Positions 46,314 to 57,200 of a DNA stretch of 57,732 nt are shown piece after piece. The stretch comes from Paracoccaceae bacterium (GTDB lineage Bacteria; Pseudomonadota; Alphaproteobacteria; Rhizobiales; Stappiaceae): the NCBI GenBank assembly GCA_013373445.1, contig JABXHV010000100.1:1-57732 (forward strand). The letters are read 5' to 3'. Under the pieces are notes generated by a model. It saw nothing but the letters and a program-made list of their open reading frames with translations. It ran no database searches and had not been told where the DNA came from. The translations under genes were made by a program, and so were the position numbers. Numbering within the stretch: the first letter of the stretch is position 1; the number at the start of each line of letters is the position of its first letter.

Positions 46314-47066
46314 TCAGGCCGCTTCAATAAAGTCAGCGTAACCGTTCTTTTCCAGCTCAAGAGCCAGTTCCTTGCCACCGGTTTTGACGATCTTGCCCTT
46401 GGACAACACGTGGACAACATCGGGGATAATATGATCCAGAAGGCGCTGATAGTGCGTAATCACAACCATCGCACGCTCCGGGCTGCGCAGCTTGTTGACG
46501 CCTTCAGAGACGATACGCAGGGCATCAATATCGAGGCCTGAATCTGTCTCATCGAGAACACAGAGGCTTGGCTCAAGCAGAGACATCTGCAGAATTTCAG
46601 CGCGCTTCTTCTCGCCGCCGGAAAAACCAACGTTCAGCGGGCGCTTCAGCATGTCCATTGTGACATTCAGATCGCCAGCCTTTTCCTTGACCAGCTTCAT
46701 AAAGTCAGGGATGGAAAGCTCGGCCTTGCCCTTTGCCTTGCGCTGCGCATTCAGAGCCGTTTTCAGGAATTCCATCGTCGCAACGCCTGGAATTTCGATC
46801 GGGTACTGGAATGCCAGAAAAACGCCAGCAACAGCGCGCTCATCGGCTTCCATATCGAGAAGGTTCTCACCATGGAAAATGATTTCACCTTCCGTGACTT
46901 CGTAGTCTTCCTTGCCGGCCAAAATGTAGGAGAGCGTGGACTTTCCGGAACCGTTGGGGCCCATGATGGCATGGATTTCACCCGCGTTGACCTTCAGGTC
47001 GATGCCGCGGAGAATTTCGGTGCCGTCTTCGGCGATGCGTGCGTGCAGGTTCTTGATCTCAAGCAT
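46314..47066 (-). CDS. sufC: Fe-S assembly ATPase SufC
   Basis: This 250-residue soluble ABC ATPase powers the SufBCD scaffold. It has Walker A MGPNGSGKSTLSYI, the SufC-specific GFSGGEKKRAEILQM signature, Walker B LCVLDETDSGLD, and the switch His in VVITHYQRLL. A GAGGA site precedes the start. It lies 72 bases after sufB. Confidence 0.98.
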   Translation of the reverse strand: MLEIKNLHARIAEDGTEILRGIDLKVNAGEIHAIMGPNGSGKSTLSYILAGKEDYEVTEGEIIFHGENLLDMEADERAVAGVFLAFQYPIEIPGVATMEFLKTALNAQRKAKGKAELSIPDFMKLVKEKAGDLNVTMDMLKRPLNVGFSGGEKKRAEILQMSLLEPSLCVLDETDSGLDIDALRIVSEGVNKLRSPERAMVVITHYQRLLDHIIPDVVHVLSKGKIVKTGGKELALELEKNGYADFIEAA

Positions 47067-47138
47067 TGAGACATTTCCTCGTATCAGTGTCGGCCTCGTT
47101 CACGGGCCAAAGTCTTGTAAATCTCGTGCGGACCAGCG

Positions 47139-48611
<1,473 letters not shown>

Positions 48612-48729
48612 AGATTTACTCCAATTTGCAGGGGCCGATCGGCGCCTGCTTTTCGTTTTAATTCCAACGGCCGTACCTACATATAGGACTGCCGTCTGAT
48701 TGGGGTAGAGCCTTGCGGCTCCAAATTCC

Positions 48730-49914
48730 TTACGCAGCCTGTGTCCGGGCATCCGGGTTCAGGCGATCGACGATGGCTGGCCAGACATCGAGGAAGCGAT
48801 CGATGTCCGCTTCCTTCGTGTTCCAGCCAAGACTGATCCGCAAGGCACAGCGTGCCAAGGCCTCGTCGACGCCCATTGCGGTGAGAACATGTGAGACCGA
48901 GACTTTGCCAGACGAGCAGGCTGAGCCGGAAGAAACGGAAATGCTTTCCAAGTCAAAGGCAATCAGAGCCGTTTCAGCAGCAACGCCCGGAACCGCAAAA
49001 CATGTTGTATTGCAAAGACGCGGTGCATCCATGCCGAAAATGACTGTCGCAGGTGACGCGCGGCGCAGCCCCTCTTCGAGGCGCTCACGCAATGCCAGCA
49101 GGCGCGACGCGCCAGCCTGAGACGCTGGATCTGCCTCAACCGCTGCTTCTTCTGCAGCAACACCAAAGCCGCATATACCGGCGACATTCTCGGTTCCGGC
49201 GCGGCGCCAGTTTTCCTGACCGCCGCCGCCAATCAAAGCGCCTGGTACCCGAGCTGTTGATCCCACAACAATGGCCCCCATGCCCTGTGGACCGCCGAAT
49301 TTATGGGCTGAAAGACTGATGGCATCGGCTTGCCAGGACTGGATATCGATTGGCATCCGACCTGCTGCCTGAACGGCATCGACATGAAAGAATGCGCCAG
49401 CGGCCTTTACGATCCGGCCAATTTCCTCAATTGGCTGGATAACACCCGTCTCGTTGTTGGCCGCCATGACAGACACCAAGGTCAATTCGTCCGAAGCCAG
49501 CATCGTCTCCAGAACATCCAGTTTCAGCAGGCCTTGCTCGTCAACTGGCAGGACTTCCTGACAGGCAACCGAAAACCGTCCGCCAGAAACAACAGATGGA
49601 TGCTCTGTGGAACTGCGCAGCAAACGGTCGAGATAGACAGGCGCGCCCTGATCCTGCCAGCTTGGGGTCAAAATCGTTGCGTTGGCTTCTGTCGCGCCAG
49701 ATGTGAAGGTTACGGCGCGGGTACGCGCACCGCAGAGCCGTGCGACCTGATCGCGAGCTTCCTCAATCTGGCCGCGGGCCCGGCGGCCATCGGAATGCAC
49801 AGACGAGGCATTGCCGGCATCATCCAACAGATCAACCATGCGATCACGCGCTGCCGCGCGTAGAGGCGCGCTCGCGTTGTGATCCAGGTAGACATGTGGT
49901 CGTTTGGACGCCAT
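48730..49914 (-). CDS. Cysteine desulfurase, NifS/IscS-type (sufS2 position)
   Basis: This 394-residue PLP enzyme reads [20 protein letters not shown], then SSTEHPSVV, the PLP-lysine motif [15 protein letters not shown] and the active Cys loop [16 protein letters not shown], a class I (NifS/IscS) desulfurase. In Agrobacterium the same position at the head of the operon is called sufS2; that reading is from gene order. The ATG at 49914 is chosen over an outer TTG and has a GAGAG run upstream. An Irr-box-like palindrome lies about 160 bases upstream. No iscR gene is present. Confidence 0.93.
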   Translation of the reverse strand: MASKRPHVYLDHNASAPLRAAARDRMVDLLDDAGNASSVHSDGRRARGQIEEARDQVARLCGARTRAVTFTSGATEANATILTPSWQDQGAPVYLDRLLRSSTEHPSVVSGGRFSVACQEVLPVDEQGLLKLDVLETMLASDELTLVSVMAANNETGVIQPIEEIGRIVKAAGAFFHVDAVQAAGRMPIDIQSWQADAISLSAHKFGGPQGMGAIVVGSTARVPGALIGGGGQENWRRAGTENVAGICGFGVAAEEAAVEADPASQAGASRLLALRERLEEGLRRASPATVIFGMDAPRLCNTTCFAVPGVAAETALIAFDLESISVSSGSACSSGKVSVSHVLTAMGVDEALARCALRISLGWNTKEADIDRFLDVWPAIVDRLNPDARTQAA

Positions 49915-50071
49915 GATCTCTCGTTTAAGTGCCAAATTTGAGTTGCCGATTACACATTTCTCGCCATGCGTTCACGGAAAACTTGAAATTTTCCACCCGA
50001 ATGACGTAAACGTGCGCAATTCGTATTCAAAGCTTTCATCAGACACCTCTAGTCTGTCTGGAGAAAACAGA

Positions 50072-50090
50072 GTTTCGAATAATTCTAAAC
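50072..50090. promoter_or_regulatory. Candidate Irr box (iron control element) of the suf operon
   Basis: GTTTCGAAT-A-ATTCTAAAC is an inverted repeat of nine-base arms with one mismatch. It resembles the alphaproteobacterial Irr/ICE motif TTTAGAAnnnTTCTAAA as I remember it. It lies between the divergent suf operon and the alpha/beta hydrolase gene. Confidence 0.6.
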
Positions 50091-50208
50091 AAGCTTTAGA
50101 AAGCCGGAGCCAAAGAGTCAAGTTTAGACTTGGTTTCGCATACAAGTCAGATCAAACCCCGGTTTATTTCCTATGAAATGAGCTGGCAAAAAAAGGACGT
50201 CGCACTTC

Positions 50209-50877
50209 ATGCCTGAGGTGATCTTCAACGGCCCTGCGGGCCGACTGGAAGGCCGGTTTCATCCCGCAAAGAAGCGTAATGCACCAATTGCCCTGATTCT
50301 TCATCTTCACCCGCAATTTGGCGGAACGATGAACAACCAGATCATTTATCAAATGTATTACATGTTTGCGCGCCGTGGCTTTGCGGTCCTTCGTTTCAAC
50401 TTCCGTGGTGTGGGGCGCTCACAAGGCACCTTTGATCACGGTCAAGGTGAACTTTCAGACGCAGCCGCAGCGCTTGACTGGGTACAGACTGTTCATCCTG
50501 ATGCACGCGCGTGTTGGATTGGCGGCTTTTCCTTCGGCGCCTGGATCGGTATGCAGCTTTTGATGCGACGCCCGGAAGTGGAAGGCTTTATCTCCATCGC
50601 CCCACCAGCAAACCTGCATGACTTTTCATTCCTGGCACCCTGCCCGTCTTCAGGCCTGATCATTCATGGTGAGAACGACAAAGTTGTGCCGCAGAAGGAC
50701 GTTCAAACGCTGGTCGACAAGTTGAAGACCCAAAAGGGTATCATCATCGACCACCAGGAACTTCCAGGTGCCAACCACTTCTTCGAAAATGATATTGAAG
50801 AGCTGCTGGGCCGGTGCGGTGATTATGTCGATGGACGTCTGGGAATCACCCCTGAAGACTACATCGATATCGATTGA
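50209..50877 (+). CDS. Alpha/beta hydrolase (COG2945)
   Basis: This 222-residue cytoplasmic hydrolase has a nucleophile elbow GGFSFGAWIG (Ser near 108), an Asp in HGENDKVVP and a His in PGANHFFEND, a full catalytic triad. The oxyanion-side strand is HLHPQFGGTMNNQIIY. Substrate unknown; COG2945 members are generic esterase/acyltransferase-like enzymes. It is the first gene of a plus-strand run with map and a GNAT gene, and AAGGA lies upstream at a rather wide spacing. Confidence 0.88.
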   Translation: MPEVIFNGPAGRLEGRFHPAKKRNAPIALILHLHPQFGGTMNNQIIYQMYYMFARRGFAVLRFNFRGVGRSQGTFDHGQGELSDAAAALDWVQTVHPDARACWIGGFSFGAWIGMQLLMRRPEVEGFISIAPPANLHDFSFLAPCPSSGLIIHGENDKVVPQKDVQTLVDKLKTQKGIIIDHQELPGANHFFENDIEELLGRCGDYVDGRLGITPEDYIDID

Positions 50878-50899
50878 TTGACAGACATTCAGAGGTAGC

Positions 50900-51649
50900 A
50901 TGATTGTCGAAACGGACGATGACCTTCAAAAACTCAAGGTCATCGGAAAAATAGTCGCCAATGTCCTGAAACAGACGGCTTCAGCCATCGAACCAGGCAT
51001 CACTCCTCTGGAACTTGATAAAATCGCCCGCGCGCTGCTTGAAAAAGATGGCGCGCGGTCAGCTCCCGAAAGTGTCTACAACTTTCCTGGAGCCACCTGC
51101 ATCAGCGTCAACGAAGCGATCGCGCACGGCATACCGGATGATCGACCCATCCGCCCCGGAGATCTCGTCAACATCGACGTTTCAGCGGAAAAAGACGGTA
51201 TATTCGCCGACAATGGCGCCTCCTTCCCAGTCCCCCCTGTTCGTTCTGACATTGACCGTTTGTGCAAGGATGGACGCAAGGCGTTGAACGTCGGACTAGA
51301 GCAGGTCGGCGCCGGCAAGCCGTTTGCCGGCATTGGCAACGCGATCGGACGTTTCGCGAAAAAGCGCGGCTATACCTTGATCGAGAATCTGGCCGGCCAT
51401 GGCATCGGGCATACATTGCACGATGAACCGACCGCCATACCCAGTTGGCCAAACAAGGCCTCAAGGAAGATGAAGGAAGGGGTGGTTTTTGCAATTGAAC
51501 CCTTCCTGTCCCTCGGCGGAGAATGGGCTCATGAGGTCGAAGGCGACAAGTGGACGCTCCACGCCGCTCCCCTGGCACCAACAGTGCAATATGAACACAC
51601 GGTCGTTGCAACAAGATCTGGACCGCTTATTCTGACAATCGCGGACTGA
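50900..51649 (+). CDS. map: Type I methionine aminopeptidase
   Basis: This 249-residue enzyme removes the initiator methionine. Metal ligands are visible: Asp in NIDVSAEKDG, Asp in IFADNGASF, His in GHGIGHTLHDEP, Glu in FAIEPFL and Glu in QYEHTVVAT, along with the substrate His in EAIAHGIPDD. The ATG follows AGAGGT by four bases. Because the surrounding context (hydrolase, acetyltransferase) is not the usual map neighbourhood, it may be a second MAP paralogue rather than the housekeeping one. Confidence 0.92.
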   Translation: MIVETDDDLQKLKVIGKIVANVLKQTASAIEPGITPLELDKIARALLEKDGARSAPESVYNFPGATCISVNEAIAHGIPDDRPIRPGDLVNIDVSAEKDGIFADNGASFPVPPVRSDIDRLCKDGRKALNVGLEQVGAGKPFAGIGNAIGRFAKKRGYTLIENLAGHGIGHTLHDEPTAIPSWPNKASRKMKEGVVFAIEPFLSLGGEWAHEVEGDKWTLHAAPLAPTVQYEHTVVATRSGPLILTIAD

Positions 51650-51683
51650 CCGTCCGCGTTCTCCAGCCCAACGAGGCAGACCC

Positions 51684-52163
51684 ATGTCAGATTCGGATGC
51701 CACTTTCCGTCTTGCCACCCTCAGTGATCTCGACGCGTTGCAAGAGCTCTATCAGACGCACCTTGGTTTGAACGATCAGACTATGGATCCAAAGACCGTC
51801 GTGGATACGTTCAAACAGGTACTGGCACAGCCCGGCCTGTCACTGATCTGCGCAGAGCTGAATAGTGAGGTCATTGCCACCTGCACGCTTATCCTGGTTC
51901 CAAATATTACCCGAAACTGTTCGCCTTACGCATTCATCGAAAATGTTGTCACGCACAAGGACTTTCGCGGCCGCGGAATTGGCGAGGCCATGATGAAAGC
52001 GACCATTCAGCGGGCTTGGGATGCAGGCTGCTACCGCATTTGTCTTCTGACAGGCGTACACAACGAAAAGGCGCAGGCGTTTTACGAGCGCGTTGGTTTT
52101 AAAACCACCAAGGTTGGATACGAATTACGCGCAGAAGGCTTTCCTTCGCGCCAGCCCAATTGA
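51684..52163 (+). CDS. GNAT family N-acetyltransferase
   Basis: This 159-residue protein shows the GNAT acetyl-CoA site (FRGRGIGEAMMKATIQRAW, about residues 94-112) and the C-terminal EKAQAFYERVGFKTTKVGYE motif typical of small-molecule or protein acetyltransferases. The acceptor is unknown. GAGG lies seven bases before the ATG. It is the last gene of the run beginning at 50209. Confidence 0.92.
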   Translation: MSDSDATFRLATLSDLDALQELYQTHLGLNDQTMDPKTVVDTFKQVLAQPGLSLICAELNSEVIATCTLILVPNITRNCSPYAFIENVVTHKDFRGRGIGEAMMKATIQRAWDAGCYRICLLTGVHNEKAQAFYERVGFKTTKVGYELRAEGFPSRQPN

Positions 52164-52235
52164 TCCAGCCAATACGAAGAAGGGCCCGCAAAGCGAGCCC
52201 TTCGAAATTCATTTTACGTGAGCCTTATTCGGGCC

Positions 52236-52622
52236 CTACTCGCCTGGGGTCCAGGCACTGTAATCACCCGTTACCGTTGGACGATTTTCAGGGGTCAGGA
52301 TAGAACCTTGCGGACGATATGCACCGCCTGTCCCGGTCAAGTTGGGTTTGTGCGGAGCCTGCCAGCTCTTTGCTTCATAAGTCTCGTCAACCGGAGCGAC
52401 ATCAACGCGGTGGTGCATCCAGCCATGCCAGCCAGGAGGAATCATCGATGCCTCTGCCAAGCCGTTGTAGATCACCCAACGCTTTTTGCCGTTACGCTCA
52501 CGGTAGTATTTGTTGCCAAACTGGTCTTCGCCGACGAATTCACCCTTACGCCAGGTGAAAAAACGCGTTCCCATTGTCCGGCTGTTCCACCAGGTGAAAA
52601 TTTCGAGCAGGAATTGCTTCAT
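52236..52622 (-). CDS. NADH:ubiquinone oxidoreductase accessory subunit NDUFA12 (B17.2)
   Basis: This 128-residue supernumerary complex I subunit is found in alphaproteobacteria and mitochondria. It reads LLEIFTWWNSRTMGTRFFTW, then GEDQFGNKYYRERNGKKRWVIYNG, MIPPGWHGWMHHRVD and a Pro-rich tail. No signal peptide is visible. It is on the minus strand, converging with the GNAT gene and lying 212 bases after a response regulator; other complex I subunits are not here. Confidence 0.96.
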   Translation of the reverse strand: MKQFLLEIFTWWNSRTMGTRFFTWRKGEFVGEDQFGNKYYRERNGKKRWVIYNGLAEASMIPPGWHGWMHHRVDVAPVDETYEAKSWQAPHKPNLTGTGGAYRPQGSILTPENRPTVTGDYSAWTPGE

Positions 52623-52834
52623 ATCCCGGCGCGTCCCTTACAGTGTTTCAAAGATGACCGCCTGGCCAACGCTTTGGAGGCAAACGGTCTTCGTGCTGTC
52701 GTGATCGCATCAGATGTCATGGAAAGGCACCCGCTGCTTCGGACAGTCAGATTGGCGCGACTATGCCGCCAACAACTGCATCTGTCCAGTCAAAGAAACC
52801 GGTCAGGCAGAATTTGGGTCAGGAAAGCTTGGGA

Positions 52835-53533
52835 CTATGTCCGAACCCGGGCAAATGCATTGCGAACGTTGGCGCCTGCCCGTCCGAAACGCTCATCACC
52901 GTCCGGAGAGCTATACTCTCCTTCGCCAACGAAATTATCATCCTTGCCCGGGCGTTCGAATTCACGTGCCAGAGTGCCGCGCACTTCAATCAATTGGCGG
53001 ATCGCCTCCTGCTGATGCAGCTGCGCATTCTCGTAAGTCAGAATCTTGCGGGTTTGCTGGTCGAGAACATCGTTGATGCCTTCGATATTGTAAAAGCCGT
53101 TGGTTTGCAGGACCAGCGGACGGTCATCACGTATCAGCCATTTCAAGCGCTTGTAGAGCGTTGACGGAGATACTGGCTTGGCCAGAACATGGTGGGCGCC
53201 AGCACGCAGAGACTTTTCCACCAGGGCAAGTGTGCCATGCGCAGTCAGAAACAGGATCGGCACATAACAAAGCGGATCCATGTGACGGTGGCGGATCAGT
53301 TTGAGCATCTGGTAGCCGGATGTCGGCTTCATGCGAAGGTCAGTCAGGATGACATTTGGCGGTTCTGCAATCATCGACTGCAGCGCCTCATCCACAGTGT
53401 CAAACGCACGTACCCTGGCCACCTTGAAACTCGATACAATCGAGCGAATGATCGCCTGCATCGGTTTGCTGTCTTCCACGATAACGATATCGAGATCCTC
53501 GATGTCGAGACCGAAGGCTGCATGATACTTCAT
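52835..53533 (-). CDS. Single-domain response regulator with C-terminal extension
   Basis: This 232-residue protein has an N-terminal receiver domain (about residues 12-140) with the acidic pocket IVEDSKP, phospho-acceptor Asp in LTDLRMKPTSGY, Thr in FLTAHG and Lys in HVLAKPVS. The remaining 90 residues form no DNA-binding domain that I recognise; they contain a predicted helix (KILTYENAQLHQQEAIRQL) and an acidic tail. No kinase gene is adjacent. The ATG at 53533 is chosen over a GTG three codons earlier. Confidence 0.9.
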   Translation of the reverse strand: MKYHAAFGLDIEDLDIVIVEDSKPMQAIIRSIVSSFKVARVRAFDTVDEALQSMIAEPPNVILTDLRMKPTSGYQMLKLIRHRHMDPLCYVPILFLTAHGTLALVEKSLRAGAHHVLAKPVSPSTLYKRLKWLIRDDRPLVLQTNGFYNIEGINDVLDQQTRKILTYENAQLHQQEAIRQLIEVRGTLAREFERPGKDDNFVGEGEYSSPDGDERFGRAGANVRNAFARVRT

Positions 53534-53716
53534 CAGATCCACCTAATCCCTTACTCGAAGTCACTCTGACACATGCGTCTTTCGGTCGCCCTGATTTACA
53601 AGATTGGTTTTATTTAAAATTTTATCTATCGCGCCACAGGACGTATTTCTTTCAAATTCAAGGAGCTAGCGCACTTTGCAGATCTGTTTTTTCAGGCATC
53701 TACGTTTAAACACGAA

Positions 53717-53732
53717 CCACTACATCTAGTGT
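53717..53732. promoter_or_regulatory. Candidate NrdR box
   Basis: CCACTACATCTAGTGT agrees with the NrdR consensus ACACWATATATWGTGT at 13 of 16 positions. NrdR boxes usually come in pairs and only one is seen. It lies 480 bases upstream of nrdJ and 184 bases from the response regulator start. Confidence 0.4.
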
Positions 53733-54145
53733 ATTCACACCCAAATAGCATGCGACAGATTGTACCTTGCGTTTCACGTTAAGAGCTCATTAACTCAATT
53801 TCGAAATCATTCAGGTGAGATGTTTCAAAGAATCGATTCCAAGCGGTTCGCATCTGAACTGAGACAGTGACGCAACAATGGAGACGCCGAACCTGTCAAA
53901 CAGGTGTGTTTTCAATCATCAGAGCTGGGCTCACCTGAGCATCAGCTATCACGCTTTCAACTCAGTATATTGCGACTGCCAGACCAGATTTCTCGATATA
54001 TTGATTTGCACAGACATAGACAGATTGTGTTCAATAGGACCCCGAAGGCCGTTTACCGACGTCACTTTGGGCGGATCATGCTGGTGCCCAGAAGCACGAC
54101 AGATACATGATGCGAGCGCTTGGAGCGCAGTTTGCCAAATGATCG

Positions 54146-54189
54146 TTGCCCAGAACGGGCAAGGGCTTTTGAGTTTTGCGTATTGCCCG
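54146..54189 (+). promoter_or_regulatory. Candidate RNA switch in the nrdJ leader
   Basis: Segment TTGCCC (54146-54151) can pair with GGGCAA (54157-54162), or CGGGCAA (54156-54162) can pair with TTGCCCG (54183-54189). The two folds exclude one another, and the second ends about ten bases before the AAGGGA ribosome site (54200-54205). This is inferred from pairing only. Confidence 0.4.
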
Positions 54190-54212
54190 GAAGAGTACGG
54201 AAGGGACATGGA

Positions 54213-57200
54213 ATGCGATTCGAACGGCGCTACACCAAACAAGGACAATCCCCATACGCCGATGTCAGTTTCAGGACAGCGACAAGTGAAATCCGCAACC
54301 CCGACGGATCGATTGTTTTTCAACTCAAAGATATTGAAGTTCCAGAGCAATTCTCCCAAGTGGCTGCTGACATCCTGGCGCAAAAATATTTTCGCAAGGC
54401 CGGGGTGCCGGCCAGGCTAAAAGCGGTGGAAGAAAACACCGTCCCCTCCTGGCTTTGGCGCAAAGAAGCAGACGAAGCCGCCCTTTCCCTGCTGCCAGAA
54501 GACGAGCGATATGGATCGGAGATGGACGGCCGTCAGGTGTTTGACCGCCTGGCGGGAACCTGGACCTATTGGGGCTGGAAAGGCGGCTATTTTTCAAAAG
54601 AACAAGATGCGCAGGCGTTTTATGACGAGTTGCGGTTCATGCTGGCGACCCAGAAGGTGGCGCCGAACTCCCCACAATGGTTCAACACCGGGCTGCATTG
54701 GGCCTATGGCATCGACGGGCCAAGCCAGGGACATTTTTACGTCGACTTCGAAAGCGGCCGCCTGACCAAGTCCAAGACTGCCTACGAACACCCCCAACCA
54801 CATGCCTGTTTCATCCAATCCGTGGCTGACGATCTGGTCAACGATGGTGGCATCATGGATCTTTGGGTTCGCGAGGCACGCCTGTTCAAATATGGCTCGG
54901 GAACCGGATCCAACTTCTCTTCCGTTCGCGGCGAAGGCGAAAAACTGTCCGGTGGCGGCAAATCATCAGGCCTTATGAGCTTCCTCAAGATCGGTGACCG
55001 GGCCGCAGGTGCGATTAAATCTGGCGGCACCACACGCCGTGCTGCAAAAATGGTGGTTGTTGATGTCGACCACCCGGATATTGAGGACTACATCAACTGG
55101 AAGGTGAAGGAAGAGCAGAAGGTTGCCGCTCTGGTCACTGGTTCCAAGATCTGCCAGAGACACCTGACCGCGATCATGAAAGCGTGTGTCAATTGCCAGT
55201 CCGACCAGGGTGAGTGCTTTGATCCGGCCAAGAACCCGGCGCTGAAGCGCGAAATCAAGGCGGCCAAGAAGATGCTTGTGCCGGAAAACTATATCCAGCG
55301 CGTGATCCAGTTCGCCCGGCAGGGATTCACCAAGATCGAATTTCCGATCTATGACACGGATTGGGACTCAGAAGCCTATCTCACTGTATCGGGTCAGAAT
55401 TCCAACAATTCCGTTCGGGTCACAGATGGGTTTCTTCAGGCCGTCACCGAGGATGCAGACTGGGATTTGACCGCTCGCAAGAACGGCGCTCCAGTCAAGA
55501 CCCTCAAGGCACGCGAACTGTGGGAACAAATTGGCTACGCAGCCTGGGCTTCTGCAGATCCGGGATTGCAGTATCACACCACCATCAATGACTGGCACAC
55601 CTGCGCCGCATCAGGCGAGATCCGGGCGTCAAACCCCTGCTCGGAATATATGTTTCTGGATGACACGGCCTGTAACCTTGCCTCACTCAACTTGATGCAG
55701 TTCCGCAACGAAGACCGCTCCTTTGATTTTGAAGCCTATGAGCATGCGGTGCGGCTGTGGACTGTTGTTCTGGAAATTTCGGTTCTGATGGCCCAGTTTC
55801 CATCCAAGGAGATTGCCGAGCGCTCTTACAAATACCGGACGCTCGGGCTTGGCTTTGCCAACATCGGTGGCCTGTTGATGACATCCGGCATTTCCTATGA
55901 CAGCGATGAAGGGCGTGCCCTTTGTGGTGCCCTGTCGGCGATCATGACCGGTGTGTCATATGCTACCTCTGCGGAGATGGCAGGAGAGCTGGGACCCTTC
56001 CCTTCCTACAAGAAAAACGCCAAGGGCATGTTGCGGGTGATCCGCAATCATAGGCGCGCCGCACATGGCGAGACCTCAGGCTATGAGGCGCTGAGCACCC
56101 TGCCCGTCCCGCTCGACCATGCATCTTGTCCGCAACCGATCCTCATCGACCGGGCCAAACTCGCCTGGGACAAGGCATTGGAGCTGGGAAAGGCAAACGG
56201 CTACCGCAACGCTCAGGCAACCGTTGTTGCGCCGACCGGCACCATTGGTTTGGTGATGGATTGCGACACCACCGGGATCGAGCCAGATTTTGCGCTGGTG
56301 AAGTTCAAGAAGCTGGCCGGCGGCGGATATTTCAAGATCATCAATCGCGCAGTGCCAGAAGCCTTGCGGGTTCTTGGCTATTCGGAGAGCCAGATCGCCG
56401 AAATCGAAGCCTATGCCGTTGGTCATGGTTCGCTTGATCAGGCCCCAGGCATCACGCCAACTGCTCTCAAGGCCAAGGGGTTTACGGATGATAGCCTTGC
56501 GAAGCTAAAATCCTCGCTCGGCTCCGCCTTTGATATCAAGTTCGTGTTCAATCGCTGGACACTGGGTGATGAGCAGATGGCAGCGCTTGGTGTCAGCGTT
56601 GAAGAAATGGACGATCCAGAATTCAACCTTCTCGCGTTCCTGGGCTTTTCAAAATCCGAGATTGAGGCGGCCAACACCCATGTGTGCGGGGCAATGACGC
56701 TTGAGGGAGCTCCCTTTTTGCGTGAAGATCATTATCCGGTCTTTGACTGCGCCAATCCATGCGGGCGCATTGGCAAGCGGTTTTTGTCTGTCGACAGCCA
56801 CATACGCATGATGGCTGCTGCACAGCCGTTCATCTCAGGCGCCATTTCCAAGACGATCAATATGCCGAATGACGCCACCGTCGAAGACTGCACACAGGCC
56901 TATATGCTGTCGTGGAAACTGGGCCTGAAAGCCAACGCGCTCTACCGGGATGGCTCCAAGCTGTCGCAGCCGTTGAATGCGCAGTTGCTCGCCGACGACG
57001 AGGAAGATGCCGAGGACATTGCAGAAGAGATTGCGGCCAAACCGGCAGCCGCTCGCGCCGAGGTGGTTGCCGAACGTATCGTCGAACGCTTTGTGGAACG
57101 CGCTGTGCGCGAGCGCGAAAAGCTGCCAGACCGGCGTAAGGGGTATACCCAGAAGGCACGTGTTGGCGGTCACAAGGTCTATGTCACAACGGGCGAGTAT

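Larger units (their letters stand above)
53534..54212. other. Intergenic region with nrdJ leader
   Basis: No gene is credible in 679 bases between the divergent response regulator and nrdJ. It contains a NrdR-box-like palindrome (53717-53732), a small hairpin ACCTGT-CAA-ACAGGT (53891-53905) and, just before nrdJ, mutually exclusive pairings. I saw no cobalamin riboswitch core. Confidence 0.55.

Noticed and set aside
53880-54212. Cobalamin riboswitch before nrdJ
   Set aside because: The conserved B12-box core could not be found, so B12 control by a riboswitch is not claimed.
53878-54420. Open frame of 180 codons crossing the nrdJ start
   Set aside because: It overlaps nrdJ out of frame, has no ribosome site, and shows no protein features, whereas the nrdJ frame is well supported.
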